From positions 157,510-221,509 of the forward strand of contig NZ_JBDKWG010000137.1 in NCBI RefSeq assembly GCF_040151475.1: DNA of 64,000 nucleotides, in the 5' to 3' direction. The stretch's first letter is position 1. Every line of letters starts with the position of its first letter. Below the pieces are notes generated by a model. That model saw only the letters and a program-made list of their open reading frames with translations. It was not told the DNA's origin and ran no database searches. The DNA is from CAXBNB01 sp040151475 (GTDB taxonomy: Bacteria; Bacteroidota; Bacteroidia; Cytophagales; Cyclobacteriaceae). The position numbers and the translations under genes are program-made. This document shows positions 26,958 to 34,493 of the stretch, piece after piece.

Positions 26958-28495
26958 TTTCTTCCCGTTTTTTCCAGGTACTCTTCTCTGGTTACTGGCA
27001 AACTCTTAGCTGCTCCTTTTTTCCCTCCCAAAGCAACTTTGTTCAATTGTTCGGCAGGATGGTCATAGTAAGATGTATCCCATTGATAATAAACAGGACT
27101 GGCATCTTTCTTTGGCAAACCATCCAGAACTTTTTGAAATTTCTCTATAGATGCCAATATTTTAGGATCATCGGAATCTATCAGATTGATTTGCTCATCC
27201 GGATCATTTTTAAAATCTATAATTTCATAAATATGTCCTGTGGTATCCACATAAACTTTGTATTCCTTATCACGAATTACTCTATCACGAAACTCCTGCA
27301 CGCTTGTGACTTTGTCATTAACTAACATAGCAAATCGACCACCAAGCCCCTGAATCCATTGTCTTTCTGTATCGGTGCTTTTTCCTAAAATAAGGGGTGC
27401 AAATGAATGTCCGTCATAAGTAAATTCCTTATCCATTTCCGCTCCCGCCAAATCACAGAAAGTTGGCAACAAGTCTGTAAAATCCACTAAGGCATCAGTT
27501 ACTACTCCTGCAGGCACAATACCCGGACAGTTAACTATAAAAGGTGCATTCAATCCATTCTCAGTCAGGTGCATTTTACCCCCTCGCACATAACGGTCAT
27601 TCATTCGGCCAATCTGTCCGGTTCCCGTTCCGTTATCTGTTGTCCAGACTATGATAGTATTGTCCCTGATTTTCAACTCTTCCAATGCGTCAGTCAATTT
27701 CTTTAGAATGATATCAGTATATCTGGTCATGGCTTCATGCTGATCTTCCTTGGGGGCATCAGGTTCTGCAGGAGTAGTAGTAAGTGGACCATGAGGCAGA
27801 CACATTGGATAATAAATCATCATCGGTTTTTCTTTGTTCTTTTTCATAAAATCAATGATGAAATCTGAAAAAATATCTTCCCCAAACTGACCTTTATAAG
27901 TCTTACTACCTTCTTTTGTGTGGATATATGGATCCCAATACCGCAACTGACTGGCAGCAGTACTCGGCCCTCCATTTTCTCCACCTGTCCACATACAATA
28001 TTCATCAAAACCAGCCTTAACCATTGCTTCAGGCTCAAGTCTGAAATCATTGATTTGCCATTTTCCAGCAGCACAAGTAGCATATCCTGCGTCTCTGATC
28101 ATTCGACCAAATGATGGGTTCATAATCGGATCGAACCTGCCTCCATGTCCAAGTCTGGGTACATCATAATGATTCACCCAGCCATGACGCCAGGGATATT
28201 GACCTGTCAGAAGTGTAACTCTGGAGGGGGTACACTGTGGCATAGAATAAGCATTTTCAAATCGCATTCCTGTACGGGCCAGTTCATCAATATTGGGAGT
28301 ACTTATGTCTTGCGCACCATAAGAGCTTATCCATTCCTTACCTATATCATCGAGCATGATAAATAGAATATTGGGCTTCTTTTTAATTGGTTTTTCCGAT
28401 GTGCAACCAGATAAAAAAACACTTGTTAAAAATATGATTATCGTTAAGCTTTTATAGGCCAATGATCTCAAGTCAATCAATTTATTATCTATCAT
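26954..28495 (-). CDS. S1-family sulfatase, lipoprotein (513 aa)
   Basis: Lipoprotein signal with Cys31 (TSVFLSGC). Metal pair in IMLDDIGKEWISSYG (49-50), formylglycine motif CTPSR with Cys88 in SMPQCTPSRVTLLTGQYPWR. Second metal site WTTDNGTGTG. Uses AAGKWQINDF where most S1 enzymes read GKWHLG, so the His next to the active site is replaced by Gln; this marks a distinct subfamily rather than decay because the rest is intact. Its start overlaps the SGNH gene by 4 bp (ATGA) and its stop overlaps the GH29 start by 4 bp, so the three products are probably made in equal amounts. Substrate unknown. Confidence 0.95.
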   Translation of the reverse strand: MIDNKLIDLRSLAYKSLTIIIFLTSVFLSGCTSEKPIKKKPNILFIMLDDIGKEWISSYGAQDISTPNIDELARTGMRFENAYSMPQCTPSRVTLLTGQYPWRHGWVNHYDVPRLGHGGRFDPIMNPSFGRMIRDAGYATCAAGKWQINDFRLEPEAMVKAGFDEYCMWTGGENGGPSTAASQLRYWDPYIHTKEGSKTYKGQFGEDIFSDFIIDFMKKNKEKPMMIYYPMCLPHGPLTTTPAEPDAPKEDQHEAMTRYTDIILKKLTDALEELKIRDNTIIVWTTDNGTGTGQIGRMNDRYVRGGKMHLTENGLNAPFIVNCPGIVPAGVVTDALVDFTDLLPTFCDLAGAEMDKEFTYDGHSFAPLILGKSTDTERQWIQGLGGRFAMLVNDKVTSVQEFRDRVIRDKEYKVYVDTTGHIYEIIDFKNDPDEQINLIDSDDPKILASIEKFQKVLDGLPKKDASPVYYQWDTSYYDHPAEQLNKVALGGKKGAAKSLPVTREEYLEKTGRK

Positions 28496-29178
28496 ATCAC
28501 AGATTTAATTTTTTTCACCACTTCTCTAGCTAAGAACTCACTTCCAGCTTCTGTAAAATGTACATTTTTAGGTGGCTGTAATTTTTCCAAATCAGGTAAG
28601 GTCAGGGCATTCAAGTCATTCACCATAATGTCATTTTTCTTCATAATTTTCAAAGCCACTTTATTGTATTTTTCAGGTTGATCTGCCCTTCTGAGAGGAC
28701 CACCCGGCTTATCAGGGTAAGATGTAGTAGTGGCAAAAATAAGTTTAGCACCTGTAGCCTTTAATTTCGCTACTATCCCGGTTAAATTCTTTTCGTAGGT
28801 TTCCAGATCCGCTTGCTGTGGATCTTCCTGTTTGTTGCTGTTTTTTCCAGTTACAGGGTCAACATGCTTAAGATCATGTAGCCCAAAATTAAAATGAATT
28901 ACATCCCATTTGGTATCTCCAAGCCATTCGTCTATATATTGAACTCCTTTGGTCGTTCCTTCACAATTCAAATAGCCTCCTCCAGAATTTAATGGACGTT
29001 GCACATTAGCCACGCCATCCATAAAGCCTTTTACATAATTTGTATAACCAATAGAAACCGAATCACCAATGAGCAACACATTAGGTAGTGCATTTTTGGA
29101 ATATGCCAGTAGCACATTGGGGCTAATCGCAATGCCAGTACCTATCATTGTTTTCTTTATAAAATTTCTTCTTTGCAT
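28492..29178 (-). CDS. SGNH/GDSL-type hydrolase with Tat-like signal (228 aa)
   Basis: Probable carbohydrate deacetylase. The N-terminus MQRRNFIKKTMIGTGIA has a twin-arginine-type pattern (RRNFIK), suggesting export by Tat. Block I is LLIGDSVSIGY with Ser40; block III-like HFNFGLHDLKH; block V is NVHFTEAG with His207. The usual DxxH Asp is not at its expected place (the residue three before the His is Lys), so it may act with a Ser-His dyad or with an acid from elsewhere. Short but complete for the family. It overlaps the downstream sulfatase by ATGA and follows another sulfatase by 11 bp. With the larger esterase at 12668-14221 it supports an acetylated substrate. Confidence 0.82.
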   Translation of the reverse strand: MQRRNFIKKTMIGTGIAISPNVLLAYSKNALPNVLLIGDSVSIGYTNYVKGFMDGVANVQRPLNSGGGYLNCEGTTKGVQYIDEWLGDTKWDVIHFNFGLHDLKHVDPVTGKNSNKQEDPQQADLETYEKNLTGIVAKLKATGAKLIFATTTSYPDKPGGPLRRADQPEKYNKVALKIMKKNDIMVNDLNALTLPDLEKLQPPKNVHFTEAGSEFLAREVVKKIKSVI

Positions 29179-29189
29179 CGTAGCTGAAT

Positions 29190-30602
29190 TTAATTTTGAA
29201 CAGGTTTGTTTTTATTTAGAAATGATACCAGCCGATTTTTCATAGAAAGGGTCAATTCTTTATTTTCAACTGATAGTTCTTTGTCCTCAGAAATATCTTT
29301 TTTGACATTATACAATTTCACTTCTTCCGTATCCAAATCCAGAATCAACTTATAATCACCTTGCCTCATTGCTGCAGACGGTGTATGTCCCGAAACATGT
29401 TTGAGAGGATAATACCAATACATCTCCCTTTTATTTAGTTTACTGTTTTCTTTAGGATTAAAGACATTTACACCATCGACATGCTGATTAGGTAACAATG
29501 GAAGTCCGGCAAGTGATAATAATGTTGGATAAAAATCGTAACCACAAATCACCTGATCAGATTTCGTTCCTGATTCAACCTTTTTTGGATACTTGACAAT
29601 AGCCGGAACTCTGATGCCTCCTTCGTACATCCATCCTTTGCCAAACCGTAACGGGAGATTGGAAGTTGGCATTTGCGGTGTGCCCCCCTTGGTGGTGGAA
29701 AAACCACCGTTATCTGAAGTAAAAACAATAATAGTATTCTCTTCCAGCCCTAATTGTCTGAGCGTATTCATGATCTTACCAACACTTTCATCCAAGCTCT
29801 GTACATTGGCTGCATACACCGGATTTGATTGCCTGATTCTGGAATACGCCCTGTCATCTATTTTTTCCAACACATCTCTGGTATCCAGTTCATTGCCTTT
29901 TGGTTCGTAATGTTTGATATACTCTTCTTTTCCTTGCAAAGGAGTATGTACAGCATAATGAGAAAAGTACATGAAAAATGGTTTTTCTCTATTGTTCTGA
30001 ATGAAATCAATCGCTTCATCGGTAAGTCTGTCTGTAAGGAATTCCCCTTCTTTTCCTCCGGACAGCCCAAGGACATCTCTTTCTATAATTACCCTTCGTT
30101 TACCACCAATCCAATCTTGTCCAATATCTTCGTAAGGATAAAAATAAGATCCCGGCTGTCCGGCATAATTCACCCCAACAATCTCATCAAATCCCTGATT
30201 GGCAGGATGCCGCCCCTCAGTCATACCCAAATGCCACTTACCTGTAAAGTAGGTGGTATAACCATTTTCTTTAAATGCTTCTGCCATGGTTTTTTCATGA
30301 GTTGACAAACTTCCGGTCACACCAACATTTCCGGTTTTAACAGGCATCTTACCTGCCATGATTCCCGCCCTACTTGGCCCACATACAGGATGAGGTGCAT
30401 AAGCTGCCGTAAACAAAATCCCTTCCTTAGCCAGTTGATCAAGAGCAGGAGTTTCATAGTATTTGCTGCCATAGCATCCCAAATCCATCCATCCCAAGTC
30501 ATCAGCCAAAATAAAAATGACGTTTGGTTTGTCTGCTCTGACCTGGCAAAAGATAAATACTAAGAAAAGAAAGGATATTATGATTTTCCTTGGTGCAATC
30601 AT
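29190..30602 (-). CDS. S1-family sulfatase, secreted (470 aa)
   Basis: The frame opens at GTG (30605), directly followed by ATG (30600-30602), which is taken as start. Sec signal peptide ending QVRA at about residue 23. Metal pair in ILADDLGWMDLG; formylglycine motif CGPSR with Cys about 74, then AGIMAGKMPVKTGNVG, an unusual AGKMP where others read TGRYP. Second metal site FTSDNGGFSTTKGGTPQMPT, a pattern of the arylsulfatase A-like S1 enzymes. Shortest of the complete sulfatases here but no domain is missing. It starts 3 bp after the stop of the 797-residue candidate hydrolase and so is the second gene of the 33002-1 run. Confidence 0.95.
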   Translation of the reverse strand: MIAPRKIIISFLFLVFIFCQVRADKPNVIFILADDLGWMDLGCYGSKYYETPALDQLAKEGILFTAAYAPHPVCGPSRAGIMAGKMPVKTGNVGVTGSLSTHEKTMAEAFKENGYTTYFTGKWHLGMTEGRHPANQGFDEIVGVNYAGQPGSYFYPYEDIGQDWIGGKRRVIIERDVLGLSGGKEGEFLTDRLTDEAIDFIQNNREKPFFMYFSHYAVHTPLQGKEEYIKHYEPKGNELDTRDVLEKIDDRAYSRIRQSNPVYAANVQSLDESVGKIMNTLRQLGLEENTIIVFTSDNGGFSTTKGGTPQMPTSNLPLRFGKGWMYEGGIRVPAIVKYPKKVESGTKSDQVICGYDFYPTLLSLAGLPLLPNQHVDGVNVFNPKENSKLNKREMYWYYPLKHVSGHTPSAAMRQGDYKLILDLDTEEVKLYNVKKDISEDKELSVENKELTLSMKNRLVSFLNKNKPVQN

Positions 30603-30608
30603 CACTGA

Positions 30609-33002
30609 CTATAAATTTATTTTTTCTTCATTTCCTTCCTGCTTCACTATCAGGTTTACAGTCATATCATCATCCCCAGCAAAAGAGCAATCAAAACGGA
30701 AGCTATGAGATCCTTTCCTCAGTACGGGTGGTTTTCTTCCCATATCATAAGTTTCAATAAATCTGCCTTTTGAGTCATAAATTCTCAATTCCTGAGACCC
30801 ATTGCACACAACGGAAGCTCCAACTTCCATTTTATCCGGCAGGTTGAATTTGAAAGAATTGTCAAACTCTAGTGACAAGTCAGAAATAGTACCGCTACTT
30901 TTTTCCTGATCGCTTTTCAATGTCAATCTAAATTGAAGGGGTTGTTCTTCACTTCTGTTTGAAAAAAACCATTCCGAATCAGTAGGCTCGCCCGGCTGAA
31001 GTACTTTCTTCACATGTTCGAAACTATTAGTGGAAAACGGATGTAACAGCAGTGTTTTAGCATCCACTCTTTCCAGATGAAATTCGTTGTTTCCGTCTTT
31101 AAGTCTTTCCCGTTGTTCATCAGAAAATGCACCTGATAATCTGGCTTCTTCCCATAATTTGATCAAAGCCAGCAACTCATCGGTATATGGATTTGCTTCT
31201 AAAGATGGCCTCCTGAGTACCATTGCAAAGCCTGCATTGTAGCCAGCGGCTCTTGCCATCATCCACTCAATATCTGTAGGAATAGTGGTTGGAGTGATCA
31301 TAAACCAACCCAACATATTCTTCAGATAATTTCTTTCTAAAAAAGGCTGAACCTTGAACCTACGATCGGCCTGACTTTCTCTAAAACCTCCATACCAGGG
31401 TTCACCCCAGTTGATAAAATGATTAATATGCCAGTAAAAATGCTTTAATCGACTGGAACTATTTACCGTAACATGATCCAACTGATTGTACCAGTCCAAT
31501 GCAAATTTATCCATGGCGTAATCTCCATTTCCTGTAGCAAAACACCCTTCATGACCATCGAATCCCATTTGATTCACTCCGGTTTCATTTAAAACATTAG
31601 TAATATTCTTAACCATATCTTTCTGCATGTCCCAGTTAGGATAGAAGGTTTTATAGGCAAAATCCAATAATCTTACCGTTGTTTCTCCTTTTGAATGAGC
31701 TGTCGCTTTAGTTCCAAACGCTCCTCTCTGGCAATCATACAATATGAAAGGTTTTTCTGTGCTGACTGTTCCGTACCGAATTAGTTCGTCACCAATACGA
31801 ACAGTATTCATCTTACTGTTTTTTTGGCTCAAGATCATTGCATTGTCAGAAATCTCAATATCATAATCTGAATCGCTGATATCTTCCACCAACTCTGCTG
31901 AACCTGATATTGCCAGTCTCCTGTCAGGAACAGGGGTAATGAATTTATCGTTTGGTGTAATGAAATTACTAAGTGTATGCACACCTACATTCAGCCCACT
32001 TTTTTTGGCTTTGTCTGCGCAAGCTTTCAAACCGTCTATACCACTGGGAAAAAACTTTTCATCTAACTCAAAATTACCCCAGGTTTTGAAAGGCCCTTCA
32101 TGATACAGTGATCTTAACCCTGCCTTATTGGTATATTCGATCATTACATCCACATCTTCTTCTGTAAAAGGTGAAATGGCATAAGCTCTGTTTGTCTCCC
32201 TGGATTCCTTTACCCAGACACCATTTATTTCCGGATGAGGCAAACCTTCGGCCACTTCAATAGCTCCAATAGTTTTCAAAGCCATTTCCGGCTTACAACC
32301 AAAAAGTGCTATGGCAGAACCAGTGATCTTTCCTTCCTGGTCATTCAAAATATCTATAGGCCTGTCAGGAAATTTATTCTCCCATCCTTCCCAGGTAGAT
32401 GAAGACCTGTCTTTTGTCCTGTCAATTGCAAAGGCCTGCAAAACCGAACCAAACTCAGTTGCTTCGGCTACAGTACCATGATAGCTGGTTACTCCCCTGA
32501 TGTTATCCAATTTTCCGGCAGAAGTTTTGGGATTCAAAGATTGAATACCGATCGCAAATTCCTTGTTTCTGACCACTCCTACATTTTCTCCTATAGTTTC
32601 CGTTATTTCTGTAGGATAAGGGCCCCAAATAATGGCTTCAAGCCCCTCATCATTTGCAGTACTGGCTACTGTAAATGACACATGGGTTTTCTTTTTTTCT
32701 ATATTTAAAACTACCTGAACCTTTGTCTGTTCAAATCCCAGTCTATATTTCGTGCCATCTAGTTTCTTGAAAGAAGCAGGCATACTCAGTTTTCCATCTG
32801 AAACTATGGCAAGTAAAGCACCTTTGTTTGCAGAAGGAACATAGTTTTTATTAGTTTTTATATCTATCAAAGAAGTAACAAAACCACTTTGATCTATTTC
32901 AATTTTAAAACTGTCAGTAATAAATGCATCTGATCCTTTTTTCTGAAATGAAAATAAGGCAAATACTATGGCTAATGCCACAAATCGCATTGTTTTATTC
33001 AT
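30609..33002 (-). CDS. Unassigned secreted protein, possible TIM-barrel glycoside hydrolase (797 aa)
   Basis: I do not recognise a family with certainty. N-terminal signal peptide (MNKTMRFVALAIVFALFSF). Residues about 25-270 look like a beta-sandwich; about 270-660 alternate strands and helices as in a (beta/alpha)8 barrel, with INGVWVKES, GLRSLYHEGPFKTWG, GLNVGVHTLSNFITPND, VNQMGFDGHEG and GWFMITPTTIPTDIEWMMA. The acidic clusters FDGHEG and the Glu in YHEG are possible catalytic residues, as in GH29/GH36-like barrels, and aromatic residues are frequent between them. The C-terminal 130 residues look like a beta-domain. It is the first gene after the 656-bp regulatory region and may carry out the key cleavage of this locus. 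It could also be an accessory binding protein. Confidence 0.6.
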   Translation of the reverse strand: MNKTMRFVALAIVFALFSFQKKGSDAFITDSFKIEIDQSGFVTSLIDIKTNKNYVPSANKGALLAIVSDGKLSMPASFKKLDGTKYRLGFEQTKVQVVLNIEKKKTHVSFTVASTANDEGLEAIIWGPYPTEITETIGENVGVVRNKEFAIGIQSLNPKTSAGKLDNIRGVTSYHGTVAEATEFGSVLQAFAIDRTKDRSSSTWEGWENKFPDRPIDILNDQEGKITGSAIALFGCKPEMALKTIGAIEVAEGLPHPEINGVWVKESRETNRAYAISPFTEEDVDVMIEYTNKAGLRSLYHEGPFKTWGNFELDEKFFPSGIDGLKACADKAKKSGLNVGVHTLSNFITPNDKFITPVPDRRLAISGSAELVEDISDSDYDIEISDNAMILSQKNSKMNTVRIGDELIRYGTVSTEKPFILYDCQRGAFGTKATAHSKGETTVRLLDFAYKTFYPNWDMQKDMVKNITNVLNETGVNQMGFDGHEGCFATGNGDYAMDKFALDWYNQLDHVTVNSSSRLKHFYWHINHFINWGEPWYGGFRESQADRRFKVQPFLERNYLKNMLGWFMITPTTIPTDIEWMMARAAGYNAGFAMVLRRPSLEANPYTDELLALIKLWEEARLSGAFSDEQRERLKDGNNEFHLERVDAKTLLLHPFSTNSFEHVKKVLQPGEPTDSEWFFSNRSEEQPLQFRLTLKSDQEKSSGTISDLSLEFDNSFKFNLPDKMEVGASVVCNGSQELRIYDSKGRFIETYDMGRKPPVLRKGSHSFRFDCSFAGDDDMTVNLIVKQEGNEEKINL

Positions 33003-33023
33003 TGTTTGTTTAACGTTTAATTG

Positions 33024-33053
33024 TTCAGGTTTTCGTTATTTGTTAGACCTGAA
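33024..33053. promoter_or_regulatory. Inverted repeat TTCAGGT-N16-ACCTGAA just before the first cluster gene
   Basis: A perfect 7-bp inverted repeat with arms at 33024-33030 and 33047-33053, ending 22 bp before the ATG of the 797-residue gene. In RNA it would fold into a hairpin close to the ribosome-binding region; as DNA it could be an operator. Neither is shown by the sequence alone. Confidence 0.4.
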
Positions 33054-33262
33054 GTATTCGAATTAATTAATATCATTTATTGTATAAATGTCATTTTTAT
33101 CAATAGACCAATACAATAGACACTCATAGATAGAGTCGCTCAGTTGATACAAATCCCTCAACAGATCAACCATTTATATACTTATCCATTTTCAAGAAAT
33201 ACGCAAAGTCGTTTTCATAGCTACCTTTACTAACAGGACGATAAATCACCTTCTCACCTACC

Positions 33263-33285
33263 ATGTAAATACAATTATTTTACAT
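33263..33285. promoter_or_regulatory. Inverted repeat ATGTAAA-N9-TTTACAT
   Basis: Perfect 7-bp arms at 33263-33269 and 33279-33285 in the gene-free region, A+T-rich and therefore of moderate significance. Dyad symmetry of 23 bp total fits a dimeric repressor or activator site. No partner regulator gene other than the ECF/FecR pair is visible in the window. Confidence 0.3.
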
Positions 33286-33384
33286 TTTATTTTGAGATCA
33301 GAGTTTTCGGGTTTTACCTCCATTAGACTAATTGTAAAAAATGCAAAGCCAATGCCAAGACCAGATTATAAGTCACTCTGAAAC

Positions 33385-33427
33385 ACTTCAATAATTCGTC
33401 ATTTATATTTTTTCGATACGTCAGTTG
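33385..33427 (-). promoter_or_regulatory. Shared 41-bp element (direct repeat of TGACG, 22-bp period), copy 2
   Basis: Same words and spacing as at 22081-22121: ACTTCA, N4, TTCGTCA, N15, TACGTCAGT. On the minus strand the TTGAAGT end is followed after TTG and 18 bp by TATAAT (TTG complement 33389-33391, TA complement 33370-33369), a plausible promoter. It lies ~385 bp upstream of the 797-residue gene, so it may control the whole sulfatase cluster. Confidence 0.5.
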
Positions 33428-33436
33428 GATAGATAA

Positions 33437-33474
33437 CAAAAAATAAACAGGTGAAAACCAAAGGGTATCACCTG
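33437..33474 (-). terminator. Intrinsic terminator downstream of the plug-only gene
   Basis: The arms CAGGTGA (33448-33454) and TCACCTG (33468-33474) pair over 7 bp with a 13-nt loop. On the minus strand the stem is followed by GTTTATTTTTTG. It lies about 185 bp past the stop of the plug-only gene and would end that transcript before the sulfatase cluster promoter region. Confidence 0.5.
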
Positions 33475-33658
33475 CAATTTTGAAGCACTTTATAACCAAT
33501 TATTTCAAAATTTAATTTTTTATGAAATAGCTGTTGTATGGTATTAACTACCTCCTACAAAAGACTATCATCCCACCGGCTTTGATATGAATCGCCGCAT
33601 CAATATTACCAGTAATTAACCTGTTGAGCTATGCGTGTCTAAGTACAGATACAAAAAA

Positions 33659-34357
33659 TCACTTGGTTGTGATCACAATAACTCCGGCACCTCCACTCCC
33701 TCCATAAACCGCTGCTGCTCCACCTTTAAGCAAGGATACATCTTTAATATTTCTTGTATCTAAGTTTGTGACGGTAGATGATGTGATTTTTGAGCCATTC
33801 AAAACTATGATAGCTGGTGTACTTTGGGTTCCGACACTTCCTGACAAGCCTTCTCTGAAGTAAGCATTATTGTTTTGAACTACTACGCCTGCAATTCTGC
33901 CTCTTATTATATCCCATACTGAATTGTAAGAAGCAAATTCCTGTGCTCTTCTCTCTTTCAGACGTTCAATAGCATTAGTCCTATGCGCCTGTGGTATGTA
34001 GCGAAAACCATCGTTTACCTGCTCCTTTCCATCTTCGGAGAAATCATCAGACAAAAGTTCCATTTCCACATTTATTTCCTGACTATCTCCTTTGATACTG
34101 ACCTTTTGTGTTATAAAACCATCTCCAGAAAACCGAAGTTTATCTTTGCTACTTACTTCGATAGAAAATTCTCCATTACTATTACTAACTGTTTCCTTTT
34201 TACTTTTAGATGCGTATATCGTGATTTTTTCAAGTGGAATATCATTCCATATTGTCACTCTGCCTGAAATGATAACAGGATCGGCTAGTACAATATTCAA
34301 AAAAGAAATTAAGCCAGTAAATAAGAGTAATAAGGTTAATGATTTTATCTTTTTCAT
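33659..34357 (-). CDS. Stand-alone CarboxypepD_reg/TonB-plug domain protein without beta-barrel (232 aa)
   Basis: Signal peptide 1-25. Residues about 27-100 are a carboxypeptidase-regulatory-like beta domain (SGRVTIWNDIPLEKITIYAS, NGEFSIEV). Residues about 125-232 are a SusC-type plug (GRIAGVVVQNNNAYFREGLS, TPAIIVLNGSKI, NIKDVSLLKGGAAAVYGG) ending exactly at VIVITTK, the plug/barrel junction in SusC. The remaining ~700 barrel residues are absent, and the DNA beyond the stop does not resume a barrel in any frame, so this is a short gene rather than an obvious frameshift. It lies after SusD, past a terminator-like hairpin. It may interact with the SusC barrel or a TonB partner, or be a decayed receptor; the function is unknown. 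Confidence 0.75.
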   Translation of the reverse strand: MKKIKSLTLLLLFTGLISFLNIVLADPVIISGRVTIWNDIPLEKITIYASKSKKETVSNSNGEFSIEVSSKDKLRFSGDGFITQKVSIKGDSQEINVEMELLSDDFSEDGKEQVNDGFRYIPQAHRTNAIERLKERRAQEFASYNSVWDIIRGRIAGVVVQNNNAYFREGLSGSVGTQSTPAIIVLNGSKITSSTVTNLDTRNIKDVSLLKGGAAAVYGGSGGAGVIVITTK

Positions 34358-34410
34358 ATTTTGGAGTTTTGATTTAAACCTGCAAAAGTTTTTTAATACT
34401 CTGCTTCTAT

Positions 34411-34480
34411 GAACTAAAAAAGAGACTGTCTCAAAAGAATTAGGCAGTTGTATTTATACCTTTTGAGACAGCCCCTTTTC
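34411..34480 (-). terminator. Strong hairpin terminator after susD (resembles an IS-end palindrome)
   Basis: The core arms CTGTCTCAAAAG (34426-34437) and CTTTTGAGACAG (34460-34471) match perfectly over 12 bp around a 22-nt loop; the pairing continues imperfectly outward for about 14 more bp. On the minus strand the stem is followed by TCTCTTTTTTAG, so it can end the SusC/SusD transcript. Such GACTGTCTCAAAAG ends resemble terminal repeats of some Bacteroidota insertion sequences (recalled); no transposase is present. Confidence 0.6.
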
Positions 34481-34493
34481 AGTTTAGTTCTTG

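Larger units (their letters stand above)
33003..33658. other. Gene-free 656-bp region upstream of the sulfatase cluster
   Basis: No open frame of useful length on either strand and no RNA gene recognised. The stretch is A+T-rich. It contains four annotated signals: a hairpin with T-tract just after the plug-only gene, the shared 41-bp element, and two inverted repeats nearer the start of the 797-residue gene. If transcription begins near the shared element the leader would be about 350 nt, long enough for leader-based control. Confidence 0.7.

Noticed and set aside
1..33002. Endo-fucanase (GH107 or GH168) or polysaccharide lyase expected in such a locus
   Set aside because: Every coding region was read for barrel or lyase motifs and none matched, apart from the unassigned 797-residue protein; it may lie left of the window.
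33659..34357. Plug-only gene as a frameshifted SusC pseudogene
   Set aside because: The sequence after the stop (33658 downwards) is A+T-rich and encodes no barrel in any frame, so a simple frameshift is excluded; an old deletion remains possible.
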